Assembly: GCF_002750855.1 (NCBI RefSeq)
Contig: NZ_NWUC01000002.1
Span: forward strand, 577,416-641,415
Reading direction: 5' to 3'
Length of the DNA stretch: 64,000 nucleotides
From: Neopararhizobium haloflavum
GTDB lineage: Bacteria; Pseudomonadota; Alphaproteobacteria; Rhizobiales; Rhizobiaceae
Shown: positions 53,579 to 63,002 of the stretch, piece after piece
Layout of the letters: each line of letters opens with the position of its first letter
Position numbering within the stretch: the stretch's first letter is position 1
The notes under the pieces: model-generated
The model's input: the letters and a program-made list of their open reading frames with translations, nothing else
What the model was told of the DNA's origin: nothing
Database searches by the model: none
Position numbers and translations under genes: made by a program

Positions 53579-55909
53579 ATGGAGTCGGTTTTGATCTTTG
53601 CTTGGAGCATCCTGGGCGCCATGGGCGCCGCCTTCTTGGCCTGGCCGCTATCGCAGGTATTGCCTCGCTTGTCGGGATGGATTTTGAGCCTCGCTCCCCT
53701 CTCCATCTTCTTCCTCCTGTTGGGTGAGATCGGTTCAGTGAGCGATGGCGCCGCGCACGTGAAATCGTTCGCGTGGGTACCATCGCTGAACATTGAGCTC
53801 GCGTTCCGGCTGGATGGGTTCTCGCTGCTGTTCGCTCTCCTGATCTCAGGCATCGGCACACTCGTGACGATTTATGCGGGCAGTTACTTCAACGGCAAGT
53901 CGACGGCCGACAAGGGACGCTTCCTCAGCCTGATCCTAGCTTTCATGGCCGCGATGCTCGGCACCGTGCTGTCCGACAATCTGATCGTCATGTTTGTATT
54001 CTGGGAACTGACGAGCTTGATCTCCTTCCTCTTGATCGGATTTGACGGAGAGAAATCTGAGGCGCGCGCGTCGGCGTTGCAATCGCTCATCGTGACCGCA
54101 GGCGGAGGTCTGGTTCTCTTCGCTGGTATCGTGCTGATCGGCATCACACTCGACACGTTTTCGGTGAGCGAGGTGCTGGAACGCGCGGGCGAACTCGTAG
54201 CAAGCCAGCTGGCCGGCGTCATCGCGGCATGCGTGATCGTGGGCGCATTCACCAAGTCAGCACAGTTCCCATTTCACTTCTGGCTTCCGAACGCCATGGC
54301 GGCCCCGACGCCCGCCTCCGCCTACCTCCACTCCGCGACGATGGTGAAGCTTGGGGTCTTTCTTCTGGCTCGCTTCGATCAGGTCTTCGCAACTCTGCCG
54401 GGTTTCGGCGAAACACTGGTGGTAGCCGGATCGATCACCATGCTGGTTTCCGGCCTCAAGGCGATCAGAGCCGAAAGCTTCAAGGCCATACTGGCCCAAT
54501 CGACGGTCGCCTCACTCGGCATTCTTGTCATGTTGATCGGCCTCGACAGCGAAGTGGCGGCCGTCGCGACGGTCGGGTTCATCCTCGCACATGCCTTATA
54601 CAAAGCCGCCCTGTTCTTCTGCGCCGGCACGGCGATCCACGCGACCGGTGAAGCGCGGCTGGCGAATTTGCGCGGCCTCGGCCGTGCACTGCCCTTCACC
54701 GCAATTGCAACCATCCTGGCTAGCCTCAGCATGGCCGGCCTGCCACCGTTCGTTGGCTTTATCTCAAAAGAGTATCTTTTCGAGGCGCAACTCGACAGCA
54801 GTTGGGCAATTTTCCCGGTCGTCGTTGCAGTCATTGTGAACGCGGTCATGGTTGGCGTCGCAGGCGTCGTCTCCATCCGGCCGTATTATTGGCCGACGAA
54901 GACTCCGACGGTCGTCGAGCACGGCGAAACACCTGGCATGCTGGTTGGGCCGATGGCGCTTGCCGGCTTTGGCATACTGATCGGACTGTTCCCCGCCATC
55001 GTGGCCGGAACCGTCATTGCACCGGCAGCATCGGCCCTTCGCGGCGAGCAAATCGAGGTCTCGTTCGGGCTTTGGCACGGACTGACACCGATGCTTGCGC
55101 TCAGCGTCATAGTAGTCGTCATAGGCAGCGTCATTGCCATATGGTGGGAAGCGATTCATCGCCGCCTCGCGCAATACGACCGCTTCTTTTCACTGCTTGG
55201 GGATCGCTTCTATCGTTCCGCAATCGACAGTACTCTTGCTCTAGCTGCCTCGTCGACCAAATTGCTGCAAAACGGCGATCAGCGCAGGTATACGGCGGTG
55301 GTAGTCCTCACGGTGACAGCGGCGCTGGCGGCCGCCTTCGTCTCCATGCCGGATTTTGCATTCCTCGCTGCCGAGGGCGACATCCGCTTTGCCGTCGTCG
55401 CTGTTCTTGCCCTAATGGTACTCGGGGCAATCGCGACCGCGCTTGTTCGATCGTTGATCGCAGGATTGGTCGCCTCCGGGCTTGTCGGCTTCGGTACGGC
55501 AGTCCTCTTCATGATGCACGGTGCTCCCGATCTCGCTCTCACCCAGATCGCCGTAGAAACGTTACTCGTCGTCCTACTGACCGCTGTTCTGCTGCGCCTA
55601 CCAGCGCGCCGCCGCCACTCCCGAACGGGTGGAGAGCGTAATCGTGACGCCGTACTGGCCCTGGGGTTCGCGCTCATGATTTTCGTTGCACTGGCAAGTG
55701 TGGGCGTCTCTCCGATCGATCTTCGGCTTTCGGAGTATTTCGCCAATGCGAGCTACGTCGAAGCCTACGGCCGCAACGTGGTCAACGTCATTCTCGTCGA
55801 CTTCCGCGCAATCGATACGCTCGGCGAAATCGCCGTCGTCGCCTTCGCCACAGTCGCGGCATGGGGACTTCTGCGCGGACCGGCCAAACTGATCAGGACG
55901 AAGGATTAG
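53579..55909 (+). CDS. mnhA: Mrp/Mnh cation-proton antiporter subunit A
   Basis: A 776-residue membrane protein of the NuoL/ND5-like MrpA family, with about 20 helices. Core motifs: FWELTSLISFLLIGFD, AQFPFHFWLPNAMAAPTPASAYLHSATMVKLGVFLLAR, and HALYKAALFFCAGTAIHATGEARLANLRGLGRALPF. The C-terminal MrpA extension (MMHGAPDLALTQIAVETLLVVLL) is included. TTG at 53591 with GGAG six bases upstream may be the real start, given the predicted sigma-54 transcript start; 53579 is the first ATG. Exchanges Na+ (or K+) for H+ as a hetero-oligomer with B-G. Confidence 0.95.
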   Translation: MESVLIFAWSILGAMGAAFLAWPLSQVLPRLSGWILSLAPLSIFFLLLGEIGSVSDGAAHVKSFAWVPSLNIELAFRLDGFSLLFALLISGIGTLVTIYAGSYFNGKSTADKGRFLSLILAFMAAMLGTVLSDNLIVMFVFWELTSLISFLLIGFDGEKSEARASALQSLIVTAGGGLVLFAGIVLIGITLDTFSVSEVLERAGELVASQLAGVIAACVIVGAFTKSAQFPFHFWLPNAMAAPTPASAYLHSATMVKLGVFLLARFDQVFATLPGFGETLVVAGSITMLVSGLKAIRAESFKAILAQSTVASLGILVMLIGLDSEVAAVATVGFILAHALYKAALFFCAGTAIHATGEARLANLRGLGRALPFTAIATILASLSMAGLPPFVGFISKEYLFEAQLDSSWAIFPVVVAVIVNAVMVGVAGVVSIRPYYWPTKTPTVVEHGETPGMLVGPMALAGFGILIGLFPAIVAGTVIAPAASALRGEQIEVSFGLWHGLTPMLALSVIVVVIGSVIAIWWEAIHRRLAQYDRFFSLLGDRFYRSAIDSTLALAASSTKLLQNGDQRRYTAVVVLTVTAALAAAFVSMPDFAFLAAEGDIRFAVVAVLALMVLGAIATALVRSLIAGLVASGLVGFGTAVLFMMHGAPDLALTQIAVETLLVVLLTAVLLRLPARRRHSRTGGERNRDAVLALGFALMIFVALASVGVSPIDLRLSEYFANASYVEAYGRNVVNVILVDFRAIDTLGEIAVVAFATVAAWGLLRGPAKLIRTKD

Positions 55910-55912
55910 CCC

Positions 55913-56317
55913 ATGTCCCTCATCTTCACCACCATGACGCGCATCTTCTTCATCCTGCTGCTCGTCGCATCCATCTTCATGCTCTTTCGCGGACATAACA
56001 ATCCGGGCGGCGGCTTCATCGGAGGATTGTTCGCCGCGCTTGCGTTCGCACTTCTAGCGCTGTCCGACAGCGTCGACACTGCGCGCCGTGCACTTATGGT
56101 CCACCCAATCACCCTGTTGGGACTCGGCCTCCTGCTGGCTCTGCTTAGCGGGCTCCCAGGTCTATTCTCCGACTCCTCCTTTCTTCGCCATTGGTGGACA
56201 AGCATCGGCGCCTTGCATGTCGGCACCGCAACGATCTTCGATGTTGGCGTATTTCTCGTCGTTATCGGAGGCGTCCTCAGCTTGGTGTTCCGGTTCTACC
56301 AGGAGGAACCTGCATGA
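55913..56317 (+). CDS. mnhB: Mrp antiporter subunit B
   Basis: A 134-residue MrpB protein with four helices (RGHNNPGGGFIGGLFAALAFALLAL is the family hallmark). Three bases after mnhA, overlapping mnhC by four bases. Confidence 0.95.
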   Translation: MSLIFTTMTRIFFILLLVASIFMLFRGHNNPGGGFIGGLFAALAFALLALSDSVDTARRALMVHPITLLGLGLLLALLSGLPGLFSDSSFLRHWWTSIGALHVGTATIFDVGVFLVVIGGVLSLVFRFYQEEPA

Positions 56318-56700
56318 GCCTCATCTATGCATTCTCAGTATCGGCACTGATGGGGGTCGGCATCTATCTGATGCTATCGCGTCATCTGATGCGCATGCTT
56401 TTTGGCGTTGTCATCCTGTCGACCGCGGCGAACCTACTGATCTTCGTGTCCGGCGGCCTGCAGGCGGTGGCCCCTCCCATCATCCAAGGCGACATGAATA
56501 TCCTAGGCGAGACCGCGGCCAATCCGCTCCCTCAGGCTCTCATACTCACGGCAATCGTCATTGGGTTCGCGCTTGTCGCGTTTGCCGCAGCACTGGTGCT
56601 GAAGGCCTATGGAACCATTGGCTCGGTCTTCACAGACGATCAGAACGACGCCGAGCGCCTCGGGTCACCGTTCTACGAAGAGGGACCGCGCAATGGTTGA
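56314..56700 (+). CDS. mnhC: Mrp antiporter subunit C (NuoK-like)
   Basis: A 128-residue NuoK-like membrane protein, three helices. LMLSRHLMRMLFGVVILSTAANLLIF and the segment NPLPQALILTAIVIGFALVAFAAALVLKAY are typical. ATG overlaps the mnhB stop (ATGA) and AGGAGG precedes it. Confidence 0.95.
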   Translation: MSLIYAFSVSALMGVGIYLMLSRHLMRMLFGVVILSTAANLLIFVSGGLQAVAPPIIQGDMNILGETAANPLPQALILTAIVIGFALVAFAAALVLKAYGTIGSVFTDDQNDAERLGSPFYEEGPRNG

Positions 56701-58210
56701 TTTCATCCGTGAGACCATCATCCTGTGGCCTGTTGCGATACCGCTCGCCGCGGCCGCCTTCGCAGCAGCCCTCAGCGGTCGTCACGGCTTGCAGCGAGTC
56801 GTCACGCTCGGCGCCGTCATAATGACGTTCGCCGCATCGTTGCTGCTGCTTTCGATCGTCTTGTCAGAAGGCATGGTAGCCAAGGAGTTCGGTGGCTGGC
56901 GTGCGCCATTTGGAATCGTGTTCATGGCCGATTCCTTCAGTGCGGCGATGGTCACCATCGCCAACCTACTGGCGCTCTGCGCAATAATTTTCGCGCAAAC
57001 GGAACTGCGACCACGCCAGATCGAGGCGGGATTCCATCCTCTGTTCCAAGGATTGATGGTTGGCGTCAACGGGGCATTTCTGACCGGCGACATCTTCAAT
57101 CTTTACGTCTGGTTTGAGGTGATGCTGATCACAACGCTGGGCTTGATCACGCTCGACCGCACGCGCGCCCAGATCGATGGCGCCATCAAGTACGCAATAC
57201 TCAACCTGATCTCGACGATCCTGTTTCTCATGGCCATCGGGCTTTTGTACGGGGCGACAGGCACACTCAACATGTCCGATCTCGCCCGTGTCTTGCCGGA
57301 AACACAAGCATCGGCCGCGCTGACGATCTCGGCCATGATGTTCCTTGTCGCGTTTGGGATCAAATCGGGGTTCTTCCCGATGTTCTTCTGGCTGCCAAGT
57401 TCCTACCATACGGCGTCGATCATAGTGTCAGCGGTCTTCGCTGGGCTTTTGACCAAGGTCGGCATTTACGCGCTGTTCAGGGTATTTACGCTGCTATTCG
57501 ATATCGACGACGGCGCCTATAAGCCTTTAATGGCGTTTTTCGCCGCTGGAACGATGATCTTCGGTGTGTTCGGTGCAGCCGTACAGTGGGATGTCAGACG
57601 GATTCTGTCATTCCACATCATCAGCCAAATCGGCTACATCATGCTCGGTCTGGCAGTGGCGACGCCGCTCGCACTTGCTGGCGCTGTCTTCTATATCTTC
57701 CACCACATAATTGTGAAGGCGAACCTATTCTTCATCGCTGGCGCTATTTGGCGCGCGACGGGAACGTTTGATCTGCGCCAATGCGGCGGATTGATAAAGC
57801 AATCCCCTTACCTCACGCTCCTCTTTGCCATCCCGGCTCTTTCGCTCGCGGGCATCCCGCCGCTCTCAGGTTTCTGGGCAAAATTCATGATGATCGACGC
57901 TTCCTTCCGAGGCGATGCCGGTTGGCTCGCCGCGGTAGCGCTTTTCGTCGGTCTCCTGACCATCTTCTCCATGTCGAAAATATGGCTTGAAGCATTCTGG
58001 AAGAATCCCCCTAGGCCGATCCATTACCGCCCCGTCCCTGTTACCGTTACGGTTCCGATCGTAACCTTGTGCATCATCACGCTTACGATCGGCTTCGCAC
58101 CGGATGCGTTGGTTCGATTCTCGCAAAGAGCGGCCACGGATATGGCTGACAGGCAAGCCTTTATCGCTCTTTTCTTTGACGACACCGACATAGCGGAGGT
58201 CAACCAATGA
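56693..58210 (+). CDS. mnhD: Mrp antiporter subunit D (NuoM/N-like)
   Basis: A 505-residue ND2/ND4-like antiporter subunit, about 14 helices. NLYVWFEVMLITTLGLITLDR, FGIKSGFFPMFFWLPSSYHTASIIVSAVFAGLLTKVG and LFFIAGAIWRATGTFDLRQCGG carry the conserved Glu and Lys residues of the proton path. Overlaps mnhC by eight and mnhE by four bases. Confidence 0.96.
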   Translation: MVDFIRETIILWPVAIPLAAAAFAAALSGRHGLQRVVTLGAVIMTFAASLLLLSIVLSEGMVAKEFGGWRAPFGIVFMADSFSAAMVTIANLLALCAIIFAQTELRPRQIEAGFHPLFQGLMVGVNGAFLTGDIFNLYVWFEVMLITTLGLITLDRTRAQIDGAIKYAILNLISTILFLMAIGLLYGATGTLNMSDLARVLPETQASAALTISAMMFLVAFGIKSGFFPMFFWLPSSYHTASIIVSAVFAGLLTKVGIYALFRVFTLLFDIDDGAYKPLMAFFAAGTMIFGVFGAAVQWDVRRILSFHIISQIGYIMLGLAVATPLALAGAVFYIFHHIIVKANLFFIAGAIWRATGTFDLRQCGGLIKQSPYLTLLFAIPALSLAGIPPLSGFWAKFMMIDASFRGDAGWLAAVALFVGLLTIFSMSKIWLEAFWKNPPRPIHYRPVPVTVTVPIVTLCIITLTIGFAPDALVRFSQRAATDMADRQAFIALFFDDTDIAEVNQ

Positions 58211-58545
58211 CTAATCTGCCCTCTCGCTTAGGCCGTTCGTCGGTTCTCTTCGCGATATTCGTCAAGGAACTGGTTCTCTCTTCTGTCACGGTTGCACGGC
58301 AAGTCCTCTTCATGCCTTCGACCCTTGAACCCGCAATCATCGAAGTGCCGATTGAACTGCGCACTAAGACCGGCGCAACCATGCTCGCCAACTGCGTCAC
58401 GCTGACACCGGGCACGACATCGCTTCATGTCAGCGAGGATTTGAAGAGCCTTTATGTGCATGTCCTCCACGCGCCAGATCGCGAGGCAGTGGCTGCCGGC
58501 ATCAAGAACACCTTCGAAGCACGCATCAAGGAGATTGAGGCATGA
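58207..58545 (+). CDS. mnhE: Mrp antiporter subunit E, short form
   Basis: A 112-residue MnhE-family protein, shorter than the usual 150-170 residues: the N-terminal membrane helices seem reduced, while the conserved IIEVPIELRTKTGATMLANCVTLTPGTTSLHV core is intact. Overlaps mnhD and mnhF by four bases each. Confidence 0.93.
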   Translation: MTNLPSRLGRSSVLFAIFVKELVLSSVTVARQVLFMPSTLEPAIIEVPIELRTKTGATMLANCVTLTPGTTSLHVSEDLKSLYVHVLHAPDREAVAAGIKNTFEARIKEIEA

Positions 58546-58838
58546 TGCAGTTCATCGACGACGGGCTGACCACAGTCGCCGCCATTTTCATATTGATATT
58601 GATGGTTCCATTCGGGATGGCAGCACTCCGGATGCTGACTGGTCCGGGTTACGCCGACCGATTTGTCGCTCTCGACATGCTGACCGGCGTTGCGGTCGCA
58701 ATCGCCGCCCTGACCATGATCACCACCGGTCGTAGTGAATTTCTCGACATCGCCCTCGGCATCGCACTGATCGGCTTTATCGCAACGTGCTCACTATCGG
58801 CATTGCTGGAAAGGAAAACTCGGAGCCCGCAAAGATGA
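58542..58838 (+). CDS. mnhF: Mrp antiporter subunit F
   Basis: A 98-residue MrpF protein with three helices; GPGYADRFVALDMLTGVAVAIAALT is the family segment. The stop overlaps the start of the mnhG fusion gene (ATGA). Confidence 0.94.
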   Translation: MMQFIDDGLTTVAAIFILILMVPFGMAALRMLTGPGYADRFVALDMLTGVAVAIAALTMITTGRSEFLDIALGIALIGFIATCSLSALLERKTRSPQR

Positions 58839-60079
58839 TCCTCGTTCTATCCATCCTCCTGAAACTGGCCGGGGTCGTCTTTCTGGTTCTAGCCGCGCTA
58901 GGCGTAATGCGGTTCTCCGATCCGTTTCAGCGCATGCACGCCGCCACGAAGGCCGGGACATTGGGCGCTGGGCTGGTGGTCGCCGGCGCGATCGTGGCAC
59001 AAGGAGAAGTATCGGCGACCATAACCGGCGCACTGACGATTGTTTTCTTGCTGCTGTCGGCTCCGATCGCGGGCCACCTGCTTGGGCGGGCGGCCTACGT
59101 TTCCGGAGCCCGTCTCACCTTGGGTTCGAAAGATGCGCTGGCGGGCGTCCTGGAACGCGCATCCACACCTCTCGACGAAAGACTCCACTGGTCGGACTGG
59201 ACGGTGCAGCAGCCATGCATCAACAACCAGAAGGCTAAGGAGCATCCCCTTGCGAAGAGCGAGGATACGGAGAACCTGAGCGGCCTGAATTCTTTGGAGC
59301 GTGTCCGGCTCGCATTGATCTATGATGGCTATGAGGTGGCTGCACCGCGAGCATACCAGTTGGCGAAAGAACGAGGCCTTTCCTTATCTGTGCGCGTACT
59401 GATCGACGCGCAGTCCGTTGAAACGGCTGAACACCCTCAGGCGGCCAGGCAACGGACACGCCAGAGAGTCGGTGACGCAATGCACGGTTTTCAAAGGTCA
59501 GTGGCCGGTGACCACTTGGTAGAGTTGGCTTATGATGAGGGAGACCCGGAAGAGTTGTTAGCTTGCCGCGACCAGGGCGAAACACTTCTCGTCCTGCCGC
59601 ATCGTGGGTGGTTTCATCACGGGTTGGAAGTGAAACGACCATTGACCACTTGGACGCCGGACGGACTGCTGCGCCTGCCATCCGTGCATGCTGGACCAGT
59701 TCTCTATTGTGCGGCTGAAAAAGCTGGGTCAACCGGCTCCATCGCGATCTGTGATCGGGGCGAAGCGCATCTTCCTGCACTCCTTGACTGGGCGATCGAG
59801 TCAGAGCTCTGGCCGGACTCCGAGTTTCACTATGTCGGCACTGACCCGGTTCGTTTCCAGCCTGTGCTGGAACGTCATCGACTGAGCTTTGTACAGACAA
59901 TACCACCGGCGCCGGACCATTTGTTGCCACCAGCGCTGGGGCACGCGCGCGCTGCCATTGTGGGAGCAACGCCGCGGCCACTGCGCACAGAGTGGTTCGG
60001 CATGCACTGGCACAGCCGCTTCGCGTCAACATTTGGCGGGGAAATTCTTGTTCAGGAAGCGCAACGCGACCGATCGTGA
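58835..60079 (+). CDS. mnhG: MnhG fused to two stress-protein-like domains
   Basis: A 414-residue fusion. Residues about 1-100 are a normal MnhG (LGVMRFSDPFQRMHAATKAGTLGAGLVVAG, three helices). The following about 300 cytoplasmic residues are not part of standard MnhG: one segment begins VRLALIYDGYEVAAPRAYQLAKERGLSLSV and another GSIAICDRGEAHLPALLDWAIESELWP, both with the beta-alpha shape of universal-stress-protein (Usp) domains, so a tandem degenerate Usp pair is likely. It may sense nucleotides or stress and tune the antiporter. The next gene is a histidine kinase, 39 bases away. The fusion is clear; the Usp identity is an inference. Confidence 0.85.
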   Translation: MILVLSILLKLAGVVFLVLAALGVMRFSDPFQRMHAATKAGTLGAGLVVAGAIVAQGEVSATITGALTIVFLLLSAPIAGHLLGRAAYVSGARLTLGSKDALAGVLERASTPLDERLHWSDWTVQQPCINNQKAKEHPLAKSEDTENLSGLNSLERVRLALIYDGYEVAAPRAYQLAKERGLSLSVRVLIDAQSVETAEHPQAARQRTRQRVGDAMHGFQRSVAGDHLVELAYDEGDPEELLACRDQGETLLVLPHRGWFHHGLEVKRPLTTWTPDGLLRLPSVHAGPVLYCAAEKAGSTGSIAICDRGEAHLPALLDWAIESELWPDSEFHYVGTDPVRFQPVLERHRLSFVQTIPPAPDHLLPPALGHARAAIVGATPRPLRTEWFGMHWHSRFASTFGGEILVQEAQRDRS

Positions 60080-60118
60080 ATCCTGTTATCTGCGCTGGCA
60101 GCACGGTATGACGTCTAC

Positions 60119-61558
60119 ATGCTGACAGCCGCCTCGAAGAAACTGCCTCTCACCATCACCCTGCCGATCGGGGTAGCGGTGGCGGTCTTCATCATTGCCA
60201 TCGGCACCACGCACATCGGTGTATCCGTATTGCGCGCGAGTGGCGAAACGGCGCTGCGTGACCAGGCGGTGGTTTTCCTCGACGCTGTGGCAGGCAATAT
60301 TGCAGCAGATATCGAGGAAGGGCCAAACGCGGTGCGTCGTCAACTGGAGGCCGCGCATACATTTCGCACGGCGCTGTTGGAAGAAGCCATTGCCCTGCGC
60401 TGGCGGAACAGCGGCGGCACATCGCAAACGATCACGCTCGAACGCCGCAGCGCCGATAAGCTGATATCGGCACTAGAGATACATGAGGCGATTCCGCCCG
60501 ACACCGTTGTCATAGAGGAGATCGATGCAGAGCAGCTCATACTGGTTCTGAAATCTTACAAGTTGAATGATCCTGGGGAATTATCGATCGCGGCCACCTT
60601 CGATGCCAGTGGGCTGAATGAAACCGTGACCCGTGCAAACAATTACGCGCTCCTCATTGATACCATGATCGCTCTGTTTGCGGCCGGCATCGTCTATGTC
60701 GTTACAAGACGCATGCTCGCACCGTTCGATGCCTTCACGAGACGATTGGCGGGTGAAGACGGGGCACGCTTGCTGCTCATTGACAGCCCCCGAAATAGCG
60801 AGATTGCGCGGCTTGAAACGGCGCTGTCCATGCGTGAACGCTCTGAAGAGGAAAGGGCGCGACACCGTGAAAAACTAGCGCAGCGTGAACGGGATGCCCT
60901 GCTTGCACGCATGGCAGCCAGCGTCGCCCACGAAGTGCGCAATCCGCTCGCTGGACTTAAGAACTCCATCTCGACGCTCAAGCGATTCGGCGACAGGCCA
61001 GAGGTGCGCGACGAGACGGCGGCGATCCTAGAAACAGGATTGGCAAGCATCGAGCGCGTCGTCAATGTGACGTTGTCGACATACCGCCGCCGCTCTGGGA
61101 CTCGGACGGTGACATCGAAGGAGATCGGTGACATCGACCTCTTGCTGGGCGCACAGGCACGTCACCGCGGTGTCGATCTGATTTGGCGGCTGGATGAGAC
61201 TCTTACTCTTTTCGTCGATGCTGATGCGCTTCGCCAGATCATCGTCAACCTCCTCCTGAATGCCATCGACGTGACCCCGAAAGGCAAGCGCGTCGTTGTC
61301 GAGGCTGGCCGGTCGACGGATGGCCAAGCCTTCATTGCGATAAGCGACACCGGGGAGGGAATGAGCGCCGACATGATCGCCAGCCTTGTATCCGGCGATG
61401 TCGACAACGTGCCGGCGGAGCGGGGATTAGGTACCTGGATCGTTTCCAATATGGTTCAAACGATAGGCGCGCGCCTTGCCATTCACAGCAGCAGTGAGAA
61501 AGGCACCCGGATCGAGATCATTCTTCCGAGCTCGAGGGAAATCGAAACTGATGACTGA
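60119..61558 (+). CDS. sensor histidine kinase of the sigma-54 two-component pair
   Basis: A 479-residue kinase. Helix near residues 10-30 (ITLPIGVAVAVFIIAIG), an extracytoplasmic region of about 150 residues, second helix near residue 185 (MIALFAAGIVYVVT), HAMP-like linker, H box MAASVAHEVRNPLAGLKNSI, N box LRQIIVNLLLNAIDVTP, G1 ISDTGEGMS and G2 ERGLGTWIVS. All catalytic boxes are present. It overlaps the NtrC-type regulator gene by eight bases and lies just after the mnhG fusion, so it probably senses ion or pH stress. Confidence 0.92.
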   Translation: MLTAASKKLPLTITLPIGVAVAVFIIAIGTTHIGVSVLRASGETALRDQAVVFLDAVAGNIAADIEEGPNAVRRQLEAAHTFRTALLEEAIALRWRNSGGTSQTITLERRSADKLISALEIHEAIPPDTVVIEEIDAEQLILVLKSYKLNDPGELSIAATFDASGLNETVTRANNYALLIDTMIALFAAGIVYVVTRRMLAPFDAFTRRLAGEDGARLLLIDSPRNSEIARLETALSMRERSEEERARHREKLAQRERDALLARMAASVAHEVRNPLAGLKNSISTLKRFGDRPEVRDETAAILETGLASIERVVNVTLSTYRRRSGTRTVTSKEIGDIDLLLGAQARHRGVDLIWRLDETLTLFVDADALRQIIVNLLLNAIDVTPKGKRVVVEAGRSTDGQAFIAISDTGEGMSADMIASLVSGDVDNVPAERGLGTWIVSNMVQTIGARLAIHSSSEKGTRIEIILPSSREIETDD

Positions 61559-62885
61559 CGCCAGCCCGCTTGTCCTGCTGATCGAAGACGACCCGACACT
61601 GGCTGGGTCACTTGTGCAGCGATTGAGGCTTGAAAACTTTCGCGTCGAGTGGGCCGCCCGCGCGCGCCAGGCTGGAGAGCTTTTGGCCAAAGTCCGACCT
61701 GATGTGATTGTAAGCGATATCCGGCTCCCGGATGGCGATGGCGAGACGCTGATGCGCGAGCATTTTGCCGGTGCCGGCCTGGTGCCGATCATCTTCATGA
61801 CTGCATATGGTGATATTGATCAGGCGGTGAGGCTCGTTCGTGCCGGCGCGCATGACTATCTGACCAAACCGTTCGAGGTCGATGATCTCGTTGCGCGCTT
61901 GAGAGAATTGGCTGCTGTAAGGCACAGGACGGCGCAGACGTCTCTATCGGTTGTGAGCGATGCCATGGCGGAAGTGGATCGCGTGCTGCACCGGGCTGCA
62001 CCCTCGGAGCTACCGATATTGCTTCTCGGTGAAACAGGAACCGGTAAGGAAGTCGCCGCGCGTCGTATCCATGCTGACAGTCACCGGCGGGACCACCCCT
62101 TCGTCGCCGTCAATTGTGGTGCACTTCCGCTGGATCTTGCAGATTCATTGTTGTTCGGTCACGAAAAGGGGGCGTTTACAGGCTCGATCGGTAGCCATCG
62201 TGGATATTTTGAGGAAGCCGAGACTGGAACCCTGTTCCTCGATGAAGTCGCGGATCTACCACTGCAGCAACAAGTACGGCTCCTTCGCGTCATTGAAGAG
62301 CAGAGTTTTCGCCGGCTCGGCGGCACTGCGACGGTATCATTCCGCGCCCGCATCGTATCCGCCACGAACAGGGATATCGCCATGATGGTGCGCGAAGGCG
62401 CATTTCGTGAGGACCTCTGGTACCGGCTCAATGTCATCACATGCAGACTCCCGCCATTGCGTGCTCGCGGTGACGATGGCCTCGCTCTTGCCAGACAGTT
62501 CCTCACATCAGTGGCAAAGCGCAACGGAGCCACTGGCCAAGCGCTTTCGCCCGGCGCGGTCACAGCCATCAAGCGACACGCCTGGCCCGGCAATGTCCGC
62601 GAATTATTGAACCGTATAGAGCGGGCCTTTGTGCTATCCGAAGAAGCCACATTGGAGGAAGCGGATCTCTTCCCAGATGGCGTGAAAGATTTGACCTCAG
62701 GCGAGGAAACGCCGTTCGAGGCAACGTTGGCACATGTGCGGGAAAGCGCCGAACGCGATCACATTCAACGGGCTCTCGAAGCCAATGCGGGCATGATCGC
62801 AGAGACGGCTCGACAACTCGGAATATCAAGAACGACACTGTGGGAGAAGATGCGGCGCTACCGACTAAGCTTAGATGAAGAATGA
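61551..62885 (+). CDS. NtrC-type sigma-54 activator response regulator
   Basis: A 444-residue regulator. Receiver with LIEDDPTLAG and phospho-acceptor in VIVSDIRLPDGDG, Lys in YLTKPFEVDDL; AAA+ domain with Walker A LLGETGTGKEVAARRIH, the sigma-54-contact loop HEKGAFTGSIG and Walker B ETGTLFLDEVADL; C-terminal Fis-type helix-turn-helix (ANAGMIAETARQLGISRTTLWEKMRRY). It probably activates the sigma-54 promoter before mnhA. ATG at 61551 lies inside the end of the kinase gene. Confidence 0.94.
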   Translation: MTDASPLVLLIEDDPTLAGSLVQRLRLENFRVEWAARARQAGELLAKVRPDVIVSDIRLPDGDGETLMREHFAGAGLVPIIFMTAYGDIDQAVRLVRAGAHDYLTKPFEVDDLVARLRELAAVRHRTAQTSLSVVSDAMAEVDRVLHRAAPSELPILLLGETGTGKEVAARRIHADSHRRDHPFVAVNCGALPLDLADSLLFGHEKGAFTGSIGSHRGYFEEAETGTLFLDEVADLPLQQQVRLLRVIEEQSFRRLGGTATVSFRARIVSATNRDIAMMVREGAFREDLWYRLNVITCRLPPLRARGDDGLALARQFLTSVAKRNGATGQALSPGAVTAIKRHAWPGNVRELLNRIERAFVLSEEATLEEADLFPDGVKDLTSGEETPFEATLAHVRESAERDHIQRALEANAGMIAETARQLGISRTTLWEKMRRYRLSLDEE

Positions 62886-63002
62886 CGTCGGTCATCGTCG
62901 GCCCACTGGCATTTGGCAGCCAAGTTCGGGCCATTGAAAGATTCTCAGTCCTGCTACCCCTTAGCGAGAGAGACCCTTTGACCTGCCCGCTTGAATGTCC
63001 CC

